From Stieleria neptunia (GTDB lineage Bacteria; Planctomycetota; Planctomycetia; Pirellulales; Pirellulaceae): 64,000 nt of DNA. Below, in pieces: positions 1 to 9,619 of the stretch; positions within the stretch are counted from its first letter, which is position 1; each line of letters starts with the position of its first letter. A model generated the notes under the pieces. The model was given only the letters and a program-made list of their open reading frames with translations, did no database searches and had not been told where the DNA came from. The DNA lies in NCBI RefSeq assembly GCF_007754155.1, contig NZ_CP037423.1:8738938-8802937 (forward strand), written 5' to 3'. The position numbers were made by a program, and so were the translations under genes.

Positions 1-1650
1 CCCCGCGATCGCGTTGGGCACCAGGATCGTGGTCGCGGCGACCCACCACGGCGATTGCCGACTGAGCCAGCCTTGCCAGCTTTCCGGTTCCGGATCAAAC
101 AGCTGTGCCGCATCGGGATGCAGGGCCAAGATCAAACGCGCTTCCAGTTCCGCGCCCGATCCGATCCGGTCGTTGGGATCGAACGCCAACGTTTGGCGAA
201 GGATTTTTTCCAACAATCTCGCCAGCGCATCTTCGCTTTGCGCCGACGGGGCGCTGAGCGACGAACGGGCGTCAAGCTGTTGCTCGACCGCGTCGGTCCA
301 GGACTTCGGTCGCCCTTCGGATTCGAACGGCCGTCTGCCTTGCCACAGTTCCCACAACAAGATCGCCAACGAATACAAGTCGGCTTTCGGCCCCACCTCT
401 TCGACCGCGGAGAACGTGGTCGCGGAGATCGCGCGGAGGTGCTCGGGCGCCATGTAGCCGATCGAACCGCCGAAACTGCTGGCCGCTCCGGCGCGACCGG
501 CGCTGCCGGAAAAGCTGACGTTGAAATCGGCCAGTTTGGGAACGCCCTCGGCCGACAACAACACGTTGGCCGGTTTGACGTCACGGTGCATCACGCCGCG
601 TCGATGGGCGCTTTCGAGCGCGCGAGACAATTGAATTCCGACCCAGGCCACCGCCATCGGCCAAGACATCGTCCGCAACGCTTCACGCAGCGCCGACCGT
701 TCCGGGACCGCCTGAGCCGTCTTCAACAACGATCGGTCGACGGCGTGCAAGATCATCTCGCCGGATCGATCCCAGGGCCGCGTGTGACGCACCCGCTCAA
801 CCACGTCGGCCAATGTTCCGCCGGGATGAAACTGCATGTACAACAGGTGCGACGGCGGATCGTCGAGCATGCGTTGATCGTAGACACGCACGATGTTCAG
901 ATGATCAAACTGCGCCAAGGCTTGGGGTTCGTCGCCGGTGCCCTTGGAGACCTTCAACGCGACCAGACGGCTCATCGACAACTGACGGGCCAGGTACACG
1001 TTGGCGAACGCGCCGCTGCCGAGCGTCTGGATGATCACAAAGTCATCGATTTGTTGCCCGATTTGAAACTCCGGCGGTCGCTTGCGATAGTTGACCGCGG
1101 CGGTCGCTTCGGGTTTGGCGCTCAACTGTCCGCCCAACAGTTCGGCGATCATCGAGTCGTGCTGTGGAAACCGTCTGGCATAGTCAGCCGGATCGAGCAC
1201 TTCGCCGGCTTCCTTGCGCAACTGGATCTCTTCCATCAACAAATCCAGCGGCACATCCGCCGCGGTCATCACGTCGGAAAAGTGCGTCAGGTAATCTTCG
1301 ACGCGCGGAATCACGCCCAGCTGCGATCCCGTGACCGTGGCTTCGGAGACGCTGGCCATGTCCAATTTGATCAATTCGACCAACAGGAATCGTCGGGTGG
1401 TCAGATCGACCTCCGGCAGAAACCGCATCAATTCCTGCGGCGAACTCAACGGGGCGGCTTGCAGGTAGTGCTCCAATGCCTGCTCCAACAACTCATCCAT
1501 CTGGTCCAGATCGATCACCGCCTGGCCATCGGACGCCTGGCCATCGGACGCCTGGCTCGGGACATTGGTGGTCGCGTCGGGATCGACCGACGCGTCCGAA
1601 TCGGCGGCCTGCCCGGATGCGTCGTCGGTAATGGGTGCCCTGTCGGTCAT
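1..1650 (-). CDS. Receptor-type Ser/Thr protein kinase, 5' part (runs off left edge)
   Basis: The minus strand is open from an ATG at 1650 to the window edge, 550 codons. About 200 N-terminal residues of acidic and helical character precede a Hanks-type kinase domain: glycine loop GSGAFANV at 211-218, ATP-binding Lys233 in VALK, catalytic loop HRDVKPAN at 355-362, and an APE-like MAPEHL motif after the activation segment. The Mg-binding DFG is DFN (375-377). A hydrophobic segment begins near residue 527, so a transmembrane helix and an outer sensor domain probably follow outside the window. It is divergent from an ECF sigma factor gene 163 bp away, a pairing described for planctomycetes, so a signalling link is likely. 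The substrate is unknown. The family call is firm; the C-terminal architecture is inferred. Confidence 0.88.
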   Translation of the reverse strand, partial: MTDRAPITDDASGQAADSDASVDPDATTNVPSQASDGQASDGQAVIDLDQMDELLEQALEHYLQAAPLSSPQELMRFLPEVDLTTRRFLLVELIKLDMASVSEATVTGSQLGVIPRVEDYLTHFSDVMTAADVPLDLLMEEIQLRKEAGEVLDPADYARRFPQHDSMIAELLGGQLSAKPEATAAVNYRKRPPEFQIGQQIDDFVIIQTLGSGAFANVYLARQLSMSRLVALKVSKGTGDEPQALAQFDHLNIVRVYDQRMLDDPPSHLLYMQFHPGGTLADVVERVRHTRPWDRSGEMILHAVDRSLLKTAQAVPERSALREALRTMSWPMAVAWVGIQLSRALESAHRRGVMHRDVKPANVLLSAEGVPKLADFNVSFSGSAGRAGAASSFGGSIGYMAPEHLRAISATTFSAVEEVGPKADLYSLAILLWELWQGRRPFESEGRPKSWTDAVEQQLDARSSLSAPSAQSEDALARLLEKILRQTLAFDPNDRIGSGAELEARLILALHPDAAQLFDPEPESWQGWLSRQSPWWVAATTILVPNAIAG

Positions 1651-1813
1651 GGAACGGGATAGACGAGCAGGAGAGCGTTTGCCGAGTGCGAACCGCCGGT
1701 CGGATGATCTCCGTTATACTCGGTGCTGACGATTCACGCACCCGTTGCGGATCGGCCCGACGGTTGCGGAACTGCTCCGAGCCTTGCCATCTATTCCATC
1801 AAGACGATTCGAA

Positions 1814-2452
1814 ATGCCCGATGAATCCCCTGCCGATTCGGCGTTGATCGAGCGGATCAAACAAAAAGACGCGACGGCGTTGGCGGACTACATCCGTCTG
1901 CACCAAGCCCAGCTGTCCGGTTTCGTGCGATCGATCACCGGCGAACACCTGCTGGCTGTGGTCGAAGTCGATGACTTGGTCCAAGAGGTCTCGGCGGCGG
2001 CCCTTGCCGGCCTGGAGACCGCGCCGCTGGAGGAGTATTCGCCGATGGACTGGTTGCAACAACTCGCCCGTCGACGCGTTGTCGATGCCCATCGCTTTCA
2101 TTTTGATGCCAAGCGACGCGATGTGAATCGACAACAATCCCTGCACGCCGCCGGCAGCGGCAGCGCCTCGGGTGATTCCGCCCCCGGGCTGGAACAACTG
2201 CTGGCCGCCAGCATGACCAGTCCCAGTGCGGCGTTCAGCCGTGACGTGCGGATGATGCGGATGCAAGCGGCCGTCGAGTCACTCGGTGAAGAACAACGTC
2301 AAGCGATTCGGATGCGTTATGCCGAAGGATTGCCGACCAAGAAGATCGCCGAAAAACTCGGCAAGTCCGACGTGTCGGTCAGAGTCCTGCTCTCGCGCAG
2401 CATGCGGCAGCTGGAAAAGATCCTCGACGACGTCCGCCCGACCCGGGAATAG
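1814..2452 (+). CDS. ECF-type RNA polymerase sigma factor (planctomycete-specific group)
   Basis: This 212-residue protein has the two-domain ECF layout. A sigma-2 region at about 10-95 carries the EVDDLVQEV motif and a WLQQLARRRVVDAHR helix. After a linker, a sigma-4 helix-turn-helix at about 150-205 carries an AVESLGEEQRQAIRMRY helix and the KKIAEKLGKSDVSVRVLLSR recognition segment. It would recruit core RNA polymerase to a small regulon. The ATG at 1814 is preferred over an in-frame TTG at 1745 because homology begins just after it. The neighbouring divergent receptor kinase suggests phosphorylation control rather than a classical anti-sigma factor, and no anti-sigma gene is adjacent. The target promoters cannot be deduced here. 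Confidence 0.88.
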   Translation: MPDESPADSALIERIKQKDATALADYIRLHQAQLSGFVRSITGEHLLAVVEVDDLVQEVSAAALAGLETAPLEEYSPMDWLQQLARRRVVDAHRFHFDAKRRDVNRQQSLHAAGSGSASGDSAPGLEQLLAASMTSPSAAFSRDVRMMRMQAAVESLGEEQRQAIRMRYAEGLPTKKIAEKLGKSDVSVRVLLSRSMRQLEKILDDVRPTRE

Positions 2453-2524
2453 CAGGGCGGAGAGAGGGTTGGCAGACTGATTCGGGGCATAGCGGGCAGG
2501 AGGCGGGAGCCTCCAAGACAGTGC

Positions 2525-2548
2525 GTTCCCAGGCAGGAGCCTGGGAAC
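2525..2548. repeat. Short palindromic repeat, GTTCCCAGGC family
   Basis: Arms GTTCCCAGGC and GCCTGGGAAC are separated by four bases, 70 bp past the sigma factor stop. Related imperfect copies occur near 17550-17575 and 17960-18070. It can form a hairpin and may help end the sigma factor transcript. Confidence 0.7.
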
Positions 2549-2555
2549 GAGGCGC

Positions 2556-2680
2556 CATCATTCTGCCACCCCAGCGTTCTGCCACCCCAGCGTTCTGCCA
2601 CCCCAGCGTTCTGCCCCCCCATCATTCTGCCACCCCATCATTCTGCCACCCCATCGTTTTGCCCCCATCGTTTTGCCCCA
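2556..2680. repeat. Degenerate tandem repeat between convergent genes
   Basis: About eight imperfect copies of a 15-17 bp unit (CATTCTGCCACCCCA and variants ending GTTTTGCCCC) lie head to tail between the sigma factor gene and trhO. The last unit runs into the trhO stop codon, so GGGGGAATGA of the gene end looks like the repeat unit. Spurious open frames on both strands arise from it. Confidence 0.85.
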
Positions 2681-3613
2681 TCATTCCCCCGATTTCACAC
2701 GGCCTTGCTTTTCCCACATCGCTTGCCGCTCGGCGAAGCGTCGCTTGCGTTCTTCAGAGATCTCGTTGACGCAATTGGGGCAGTGCACACCGGCTTTGAA
2801 ATCCGGATGCTGCTGGTCCTCTTTCGACACCGGCCATCCACAGGCGAAACACATCACGTGCTCGCCTTCGGCCAGTCCATGGCCGACGGAAACGCGTTGG
2901 TCGAACACGAAGCAGTCGCCGTTCCATTTGGATTCCGACGGCGGGACGGTTTCCAAATACTTCAGGATGCCGCCGCGGAGGTGATAGACCTCTTGGAAAC
3001 CTTTTTGCTTCAGCAGGGCCGTCGACTTTTCACAGCGGATTCCGCCGGTGCAAAACATCGCGACCTTTTTCTGCTTGGACGGATCGAGTTGTTTGTCCAC
3101 GAACTCGGGGAACTCGCGAAACGATTCCGTGTGCGGGTTCTGGGCACCTTCAAAGCTGCCGATGGCGATCTCGTATTCGTTGCGGGTATCGATCAGGACG
3201 ACCTCGGGGTCGGCAATCAAATCATTCCAGTCCTGCGGATCGACGTAGGTTCCGACCGATTCTTGGGGATCGATCCCCTCCACGCCCATCGTCACGATTT
3301 CACGTTTCAATCGGACTCGGCTGCGTCGAAACGGTTGTTCGGCGCACCGGGACTCTTTGACGTCTAGATCCGCGAACTCGGGAATCGACCGCAAGTGGTC
3401 CAGCACCGCATCGATGCCATCGCGCGTGCCCGCGATGGTCCCGTTGATGCCTTCGGTCGCCAACAACAGCGATCCCTTGACGTTGTTCTCGACAAGCACC
3501 GCTTCGATCGACGGCCGCAAGTCTTGATGGTTCGGCAGGGCGACGAATCGGTACAGCGCCGCGACGACGATCGGCAGGTCGTCGGCGGTCCGTTCGAGTG
3601 GTTCGTTCGACAT
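2681..3613 (-). CDS. trhO: tRNA uridine(34) hydroxylase, rhodanese family (TrhO/YceA)
   Basis: This 310-residue protein matches the UPF0176/TrhO family, which makes 5-hydroxyuridine at the wobble base of tRNA in an oxygen-dependent reaction. The N-terminal ferredoxin-like domain spans about 15-110 and the rhodanese domain about 125-225. The active-site loop is CTGGIRC with catalytic Cys188 and Cys194. The C-terminal extension has two CxxC pairs (Cys255/258 and Cys278/281) typical of the longer family members. The ATG at 3613 is chosen because family homology starts there; the frame is open further upstream, but through a repeat region. It stands alone, convergent with the sigma factor gene, and its stop codon is embedded in the tandem repeat. 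Confidence 0.92.
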   Translation of the reverse strand: MSNEPLERTADDLPIVVAALYRFVALPNHQDLRPSIEAVLVENNVKGSLLLATEGINGTIAGTRDGIDAVLDHLRSIPEFADLDVKESRCAEQPFRRSRVRLKREIVTMGVEGIDPQESVGTYVDPQDWNDLIADPEVVLIDTRNEYEIAIGSFEGAQNPHTESFREFPEFVDKQLDPSKQKKVAMFCTGGIRCEKSTALLKQKGFQEVYHLRGGILKYLETVPPSESKWNGDCFVFDQRVSVGHGLAEGEHVMCFACGWPVSKEDQQHPDFKAGVHCPNCVNEISEERKRRFAERQAMWEKQGRVKSGE

Positions 3614-3670
3614 CGTGATGAGCGTTAGAATTAGGCGGCCAGTGGAGGGTCGGCTCTCCTCTTTCCAGGT

Positions 3671-3743
3671 ACGACGGCCCTTCCGGGCCGTCGTCCGTAG
3701 GACTCTGACCTTCACAGGTACGACGGCCCTTCCGGGCCGTCGT
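3671..3743. repeat. Two direct copies of a palindromic unit
   Basis: The unit has arms ACGACGGCCC and GGGCCGTCGT around TTCC, at 3671-3694 and 3720-3743, each preceded by AGGT and followed by CCG(T/A)AGGACTC. The pair lies in the 5' region of trhO, downstream of nothing obvious, so it is probably a dispersed repeat rather than a terminator. Confidence 0.75.
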
Positions 3744-3852
3744 CCGAAGGACTCCCCACGACGACCTAGAAAGGACGTCGTACAACGGATCCGTACGATG
3801 CTACCGGCAGCACTCGACACCACTCGTATGCGGTGACGTCGGACGGCTGGTT

Positions 3853-4368
3853 CTACAGCAGCATCCGCAGTGCGGCCAAGGCGGTGGCGTAGTCGGGTTC
3901 CTCGGTGACTTCAGCGACGATTTCCTTGTGAGCGATTTCGCCATCGGCGTTCAGGACGAAGACGGCGCGGGTGAGCAATTTCAGCTCTTCGATCGTCAAT
4001 CCGTAGTCGTTGCCGAAGGCATGCGTCTGGTAATCGCTGGCGGTCCGCATCTTGATGTCCTCGGCCCCACAGAATCGGGCCTGGGCGAACGGCAGGTCAC
4101 GACTGACCGTGACGGCGTTGATTTTGTCACCGAGCGCGGCGAGTTCTTCGTTGAACTTTTTGGTCTGGGTCGCACAGGTCGGCGTGTCCAAACTGGGAAC
4201 CACGCTGATGATGCTGGGTTTTCCTTTCAGATCGGCCAACGTCAGCGTTTGGATGCCGCCTTCGGCGTAGTGGAGCTGAAAATCGGGAGCCGGTGCGCCG
4301 ACAGCGAGCGCCTCTCCGGCCAAAGTCATCGGGTTGCCCTTGAAAGTGATGACGCCAGTTTGACTCAT
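3853..4368 (-). CDS. tpx: Thiol peroxidase (atypical 2-Cys peroxiredoxin)
   Basis: This 171-residue protein has the usual Tpx length and reduces hydroperoxides with thioredoxin as electron donor. The peroxidatic cysteine is Cys65 in [11 protein letters not shown], and the resolving cysteine is Cys100 in ARFCGAED; the 35-residue spacing fits Tpx. The N-terminal GNPMTLAG and APDF segments are typical. The ATG at 4368 is chosen; a longer open frame to 4554 crosses the promoter region shared with the divergent cytochrome gene. Cytosolic or periplasmic placement is uncertain, but no signal peptide is visible from this start. No OxyR-like site was recognised. Confidence 0.95.
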   Translation of the reverse strand: MSQTGVITFKGNPMTLAGEALAVGAPAPDFQLHYAEGGIQTLTLADLKGKPSIISVVPSLDTPTCATQTKKFNEELAALGDKINAVTVSRDLPFAQARFCGAEDIKMRTASDYQTHAFGNDYGLTIEELKLLTRAVFVLNADGEIAHKEIVAEVTEEPDYATALAALRMLL

Positions 4369-4504
4369 GATAAAAACCTTGTGTGGTGTTCGGTTCGACA
4401 CATTTTTACGGAACAATGTTAAGCTGTTGAAATTATGTTGCCCCGACACGCAACCGGGAATGGGGCTCACCCCGGATGCCCGGACCAGAGAATAAAAATT
4501 TCCA

Positions 4505-6598
4505 ATGTTTTTGCCGCATTCGTCTCCGCCAACCCTTCGCTTCCTCGCTTGCATCGCCGTGCTGGCCCTGGCCGGCGCGTCGTCTCGGCTGACGGCTGCC
4601 GACGGGTCAAAATTTGCGCACAGCGACGGGGACGCCCGGTTTTTACACCAAATTCACTTGTACGATGCGAACAATCGTCGCATCGAACCGGACTCGACGA
4701 CGCCCTATTCCAGCATGAAGACGTGCGGGCGCTGCCACGACTATGAAACGATCTCGCATGGCTGGCATTTTAACGCCTTCCTGCCCGAGTCCGCCGATGG
4801 CCGCGAGGGAGAACCCTGGATCTGGACCGATCCCCGCACCGGGACCCAATTGCCACTCTCCTACCGCGACTGGAAACAAACCTTCGATCCCCGCCAAATC
4901 GGTATCGACCAGTGGGCGATGGTCCGGCAATTCGGCGGACGCATCCCCGGTGGCGGACTGGGACACGCCCCCGAGCAAGAGGACGACAAACCCGCCGAGG
5001 CCGACGAGGGCGATGCCGAGACCACCGAGGCCGACGCGACCGCGTCACGTTGGCCCCTGTCCGGATCACTAGAAATCGACTGTTTGGCATGTCATGGCGT
5101 TTCGGGGTCCTACGATTTCAATGCCCGACGGGACCAGATCGCCGAAGAAAACTTCGCCTGGGCCGCCACCGCCGCACTTAAGATCGCCACGATCGACGGC
5201 CAGGTTTCGCGGATCAAAGAGGGCTCCGATCCCGAAGACGAAGCGACCCAAGAAAAACTGCCTAAAGTCAGCTACGACGCGTCTCGCTTTGCGACCGACG
5301 GCACGGTCTTTGTCGACCTGGTCCGCCAACCGCAAAACAACGCCTGTTACCAATGCCATAGCAATCGGACCGTCGACGAATCGGGCATCCAATCCCGCTG
5401 GACGCACGACGAAGACGTCCATCTGCGGGCCGGCATGGCGTGTATCGATTGTCACCGCAATGGGATCGACCACCACATCGTCCGGGCCTTTCCTGGCGAA
5501 GCCCACCCCAGCGGCAAAGACATGGTCACGCTGTCGTGCGCGGGCTGCCACCTGGGCGCCGACTTCGTCGATGAACTCCAGCATGCGTCCGACGACGAAC
5601 CAGAATCCCATCCCTACGCCACGGACCAACTGGCCGGGCGGCTGGGATCACCGCATCCCGCCCACGCCGGATTGCCACCGCTGCACTTTGAAAAACTCTC
5701 CTGCACCGCCTGCCATGGCGGTCCGCTGCCCCGTGACCAGGCACTCGGGATCATGACGTCCCTGGCACATTCTCTGGGCGAAAAAGGGCACCGCACGGGG
5801 ACGGAACTGCCGCGGATCGCAGGCCCCGTCTACGCCAAGGGCGACGACGGTCGAGTTTACCCGCACCGCGTCGTCTGGCCGGCTTACTGGGCCAGTCTGG
5901 TCGATGGCAAATTGCAACCGCTCGATCCCGATTCGGTGTACGAGATCACGCGGCGGGCCCTGCGGGTGCGAAGTGATTTCACGAGCGAATTGCTGTCACC
6001 CAAACTGGGCAGTTCAGAACTCAAAGAAGCCCTCGGAGAAGACCGCTACCGCACTAAAGCCGACGAGTGGACCGACGAAGAAGCCGCCAAAGTCGAAGCG
6101 GCGACCAAGGCGGCCGGTGAGCAACTGTTCGGCGAAAAGGTCTTCGCAGCCATCGCCGCCCTGGAAGAAGAACTCGGCCTGGCACAGGTCGTCTACGTGT
6201 CCAGCGGTGTGGTGTACGCCAGCGGTGACGAAGAAGACACGGTCAAGAAAATCGAAGTCTCCGACGAAGATTCGATCGACATGGTCCGTTGGCCGATGGC
6301 ACACAACGTCCGCCCGGCCGGTTGGTCATTGGGCATCACCGGATGCGTCGAATGCCACAGCGACACCGGAAAGATCTTTGCCAGCACCGTCGCAGCGACC
6401 GGTCCCGGCCCCGATCAAGGTGAGCCGGTGGCGATGTTCACACTGCAAGGCATCGATGCCGATCAACGTCTGACGTGGAACGAACTGTTCACCGGGCGGG
6501 CCAGCTTCAAAATCATCGTCGCCACCTCCATCACCGTCCTAACGATCACGTTGCTGTTGGCCGCCGGCATGTGGGTCGGACGCCTGGGACGCGCGTGA
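4505..6598 (+). CDS. Seven-heme membrane-anchored cytochrome c
   Basis: This 697-residue protein has an N-terminal signal segment (about 10-32), seven CxxCH heme c motifs (starting at residues 74, 193, 281, 313, 345, 400 and 614) and a C-terminal transmembrane helix (about 668-690). It should sit outside the cytoplasmic membrane and carry electrons; the partners are unknown. Extra histidines (HHIV, HPYA, HPAH) could be distal heme ligands. A very acidic, low-complexity insert (about 155-180) separates hemes 1 and 2, and a charged helical stretch of about 200 residues separates hemes 6 and 7. It resembles family-level multiheme cytochromes annotated in planctomycetes, but I recognise no named enzyme. 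The next gene starts 17 bp downstream and is probably co-transcribed. Confidence 0.85.
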   Translation: MFLPHSSPPTLRFLACIAVLALAGASSRLTAADGSKFAHSDGDARFLHQIHLYDANNRRIEPDSTTPYSSMKTCGRCHDYETISHGWHFNAFLPESADGREGEPWIWTDPRTGTQLPLSYRDWKQTFDPRQIGIDQWAMVRQFGGRIPGGGLGHAPEQEDDKPAEADEGDAETTEADATASRWPLSGSLEIDCLACHGVSGSYDFNARRDQIAEENFAWAATAALKIATIDGQVSRIKEGSDPEDEATQEKLPKVSYDASRFATDGTVFVDLVRQPQNNACYQCHSNRTVDESGIQSRWTHDEDVHLRAGMACIDCHRNGIDHHIVRAFPGEAHPSGKDMVTLSCAGCHLGADFVDELQHASDDEPESHPYATDQLAGRLGSPHPAHAGLPPLHFEKLSCTACHGGPLPRDQALGIMTSLAHSLGEKGHRTGTELPRIAGPVYAKGDDGRVYPHRVVWPAYWASLVDGKLQPLDPDSVYEITRRALRVRSDFTSELLSPKLGSSELKEALGEDRYRTKADEWTDEEAAKVEAATKAAGEQLFGEKVFAAIAALEEELGLAQVVYVSSGVVYASGDEEDTVKKIEVSDEDSIDMVRWPMAHNVRPAGWSLGITGCVECHSDTGKIFASTVAATGPGPDQGEPVAMFTLQGIDADQRLTWNELFTGRASFKIIVATSITVLTITLLLAAGMWVGRLGRA

Positions 6599-6614
6599 TC
6601 GGGTAAGAGGCTTT

Positions 6615-9593
6615 ATGGCTGGTCCAATGACGGTTCACCGATTCAACGCCCTTTGTCTGGCGGTTTTATTTTTCATCGTCTGGCCCATCACGACGGCAAA
6701 CGGTGAAAAACTGCGTGTGGGTCTGATCGATCCGATCGATGGGTATGGCCTGCCGATCCAGCACTTGCCGGACTTGCGGCGCTGCTTGGTGGCGGTGGAC
6801 GACTCGGGAGACATCGGGAATTCCATTCACCTGGCGAAGTGCTTCCGCGACGTAATATCGGTCCCCGATCACAGCGTCGAAGGCGTCTGCGGGCGACCGG
6901 TCAAACTCCCACGCCACTGGGACTTGAACGCCAGCCATCGTCTCTATCGCGGTGTCGCCTGCGGTCCCTGGCGTCCCCGGACGATCGTCCGCGACACGCT
7001 GCTCGAACAGCAGTCCAGCCCACAGTCACCCGACCCTTGGTCCAAATGGAAACCGCTGGTTGAATCGAATGTCCCCAACGATGTCGTCGTCCGCATCGAC
7101 GACCAGGGGACAGACGACCAGGGGACATGGCAGGTGGCATTCGATTGGGACGCAAACCTCGTGATCGGCGAGGACGAGGTGTTCACGTTGCCGCCGGCGC
7201 GGCTTGAACAACCGCATCTGTTTCGCCGTGACGATGCCATTTTGATGATGCAGCCGGTTGGGAATCCGACATCCGAATCGGCGGACGAGATTCGCTTGAA
7301 ATGCTGGACGATCTCAGGATCGACTCGCGACACGGATCGACGATCGGAACCATCCCTGTTGACCTTGTTATTGCAGGCGTCCGGCGACTTGCCGAACGAA
7401 CGGGCCGGCATCGAGCTGGTTTGGCTGGATGTCGGCGGTCTGTTGCCGGCGGATCTGGGGGCTGCGATGGACGCGGCGCAGCGTCTCGACTGCGAGGTCG
7501 TGTTTGCGAATCTCGGTCAGCCCGGGAACGTCGCAACCGACACGGCGCAGCTTCTCGCCTCGCTGTCACACCAGACCGGCGTCGCAGTCGTGGTAAATCA
7601 ACGAACCACGGTCGCCCCGGACTTCGTGGCCCATCCCGCCAAGACCTCGATTCCGGACATTGCGGAATTCCGCGACCGAAAACAGCCTGGTTCATCCGAA
7701 GCGTTTCGCCGAGCAACAAAATTAATGTTGCAGGATCTGAGATCCTTACGCCACACGGTTGCCGAACAACCCGGCAGCGAACCAACCGGCCCGATCGACG
7801 CGTTGTTCGGTGAATCGGCCTCGGCGATCAACAGCCAGCGGTTCCAGCGAATTGACGCGGGCATGCAGGTGGTGGCGCGGATTCCACTGGATGCCGTCGA
7901 TGGTCGAGTGCGGTTGAGTGACGACGGGCCGGCGATCCCGCTGCATCAAGTGGAAGGGATTCGTTTGTATGACCTGCACGGACAGCGGATCGGTGGACCG
8001 GAACTTGTTGACGGCCCCGCCTTCGATCATGGCTGGCCGACGCACACGCTCGATCATCGGGGCGGCTATGTCATCGCCCCCGAAACAATCAAATGGAAAG
8101 GAAAGGTCTGGAACACAACCGATCGCCAATGTCGGCTCTCATGGACACGGGGAACGGCTCCGATGCTTGAGAAGACGACCAACCGAACGGAATCGGAACA
8201 GCCTGAGACGATTCAGTTGATCGGCAGCCAAGAGACTCCGGACACGCTTCTCCTGTCCGCCGTCACTCGAGTGGAACGGCTGGACCGAAAAGAAGAATCA
8301 GAAGTCCCCAGCGCCGTCCGCCAGTCGGCAAGTCATTTGTTAAATCGTGGACCGTCGGTTCAATCTTGGTGGTATCGCGCGTCGTCAAACCCCGGAACCG
8401 TTCGACACCAAACCGTCCTGCAAGAACTCGACGAAACCGTACCGGCATGGGACCAAAGCCATCTGCAGTGTTGGACGCTGTTGGAAACGGGATGGCTGCA
8501 AACACCCGCCGACCGCTTGGGAGCGTTTCGACATTCGAGCCCGCAAGCGGAGTGGATTTTGGTGCAGGCAGTGAAGCTCCCCACGTCTCCGAAACAGGCA
8601 CCACGATTGGTCCTGGCCTCTCGTTTCGAGCAAAAAGCCGATGACGCTCCTTGGAAACGAACGCAACACCAACGGCGAGCATCGGATCCTGTTTCTTCCA
8701 CCGACAAACGATTGTGGGTCGATGAGTACAATGGCACGATACCGTCTATTTCGATGCATGGTGCGGAGATCCTCTGGTACGCGTTCCATTCACCGGCCGA
8801 ACAAAGCCCGGCGACGCGTTGGCTGCGGCTTTCTGCCAATCCCAACGAGCCGGCAGAACCGCATGATTGGTTGTGGCACTATGACCATGATCCCGTAGCC
8901 GAGCTGCTGCAGCAACGGTTGCTGGCCGGATCGAGCCCGTCGAAGATTTTAAGTCGAACACCGAAGCCGGAGGAGACGTTGGACGATCCCGTCGCGTGGC
9001 GATTGTATCTGCTGGCTCTCGATCAACCCACCCTTCGCAAGCAGCACTTAAACGAAGTGATCGCTGCTGCCGATCATGTCTTAGAACTTTGTCAGCAGCG
9101 ACTCGGTCCCTTGCCAGGTCAGGAGACGTCTGCGGCGCCCGGCTCAGAGACGGCAGGTCCGGAGCGGACGCCAGCGTTCTCGACACCACCCGATCCGGCC
9201 GGAATTCTGGCGTACGCCTGGGCGGCCGACGCGGCGTATCGTCAAGTCCGCGCGATCGGCTATCGCGAACTTCCCGATGTGATCGCAACGCATCCGATCA
9301 AGGACATGGAATCGCAGAATCGCGAATTCGAATCCGCCTTTGGCCGACTGTGTGGAATCGTCGACATCCACGACCCGCGTTTTGCGCTCGCGTTGGTCCG
9401 ACATGACCGACGGCGTGGGCATCCGGCGAAAGCCTATGAAGTGCTTTACCGTCATGCCCATGAAGGCCCGGCGATGCCATGGTACTTCAAAAAGGAACGC
9501 GACCTTTGGAGCGATTCCGGCTGGGAGCCGTTGCGCAGGCTCGGCCACGCCCGATGGTTTCTGCGCCAGGCCAACGAGCCGGTCATGCATTAG
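6615..9593 (+). CDS. Large secreted protein of unknown function
   Basis: This 992-residue protein begins with a signal peptide (hydrophobic stretch about 12-28, ending near ANGE) and has no other convincing membrane segment, so it is probably periplasmic or exported. I recognise no enzyme family. Its middle part is rich in Trp, Arg and Pro, and the C-terminal 250 residues are mostly helical. The start is supported by an AGAGG ribosome site 9 bases upstream of the ATG; an in-frame ATG at 6627 is an alternative. It follows the heptaheme cytochrome gene by 17 bp, so a joint role in an extracytoplasmic redox process is possible, but that is context only. Confidence 0.75.
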   Translation: MAGPMTVHRFNALCLAVLFFIVWPITTANGEKLRVGLIDPIDGYGLPIQHLPDLRRCLVAVDDSGDIGNSIHLAKCFRDVISVPDHSVEGVCGRPVKLPRHWDLNASHRLYRGVACGPWRPRTIVRDTLLEQQSSPQSPDPWSKWKPLVESNVPNDVVVRIDDQGTDDQGTWQVAFDWDANLVIGEDEVFTLPPARLEQPHLFRRDDAILMMQPVGNPTSESADEIRLKCWTISGSTRDTDRRSEPSLLTLLLQASGDLPNERAGIELVWLDVGGLLPADLGAAMDAAQRLDCEVVFANLGQPGNVATDTAQLLASLSHQTGVAVVVNQRTTVAPDFVAHPAKTSIPDIAEFRDRKQPGSSEAFRRATKLMLQDLRSLRHTVAEQPGSEPTGPIDALFGESASAINSQRFQRIDAGMQVVARIPLDAVDGRVRLSDDGPAIPLHQVEGIRLYDLHGQRIGGPELVDGPAFDHGWPTHTLDHRGGYVIAPETIKWKGKVWNTTDRQCRLSWTRGTAPMLEKTTNRTESEQPETIQLIGSQETPDTLLLSAVTRVERLDRKEESEVPSAVRQSASHLLNRGPSVQSWWYRASSNPGTVRHQTVLQELDETVPAWDQSHLQCWTLLETGWLQTPADRLGAFRHSSPQAEWILVQAVKLPTSPKQAPRLVLASRFEQKADDAPWKRTQHQRRASDPVSSTDKRLWVDEYNGTIPSISMHGAEILWYAFHSPAEQSPATRWLRLSANPNEPAEPHDWLWHYDHDPVAELLQQRLLAGSSPSKILSRTPKPEETLDDPVAWRLYLLALDQPTLRKQHLNEVIAAADHVLELCQQRLGPLPGQETSAAPGSETAGPERTPAFSTPPDPAGILAYAWAADAAYRQVRAIGYRELPDVIATHPIKDMESQNREFESAFGRLCGIVDIHDPRFALALVRHDRRRGHPAKAYEVLYRHAHEGPAMPWYFKKERDLWSDSGWEPLRRLGHARWFLRQANEPVMH

Positions 9594-9619
9594 CCGATTG
9601 AAGCGGATTGCCACCGTGC

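Noticed and set aside
55..1662. 535-codon open frame on the plus strand
   Set aside because: Antisense of the receptor kinase; the minus frame has clear kinase motifs, while this frame has Arg/Gln-rich shadow composition.
2556..2680. CRISPR-like array
   Set aside because: Units are directly adjacent with no unique spacers; no cas genes are near.
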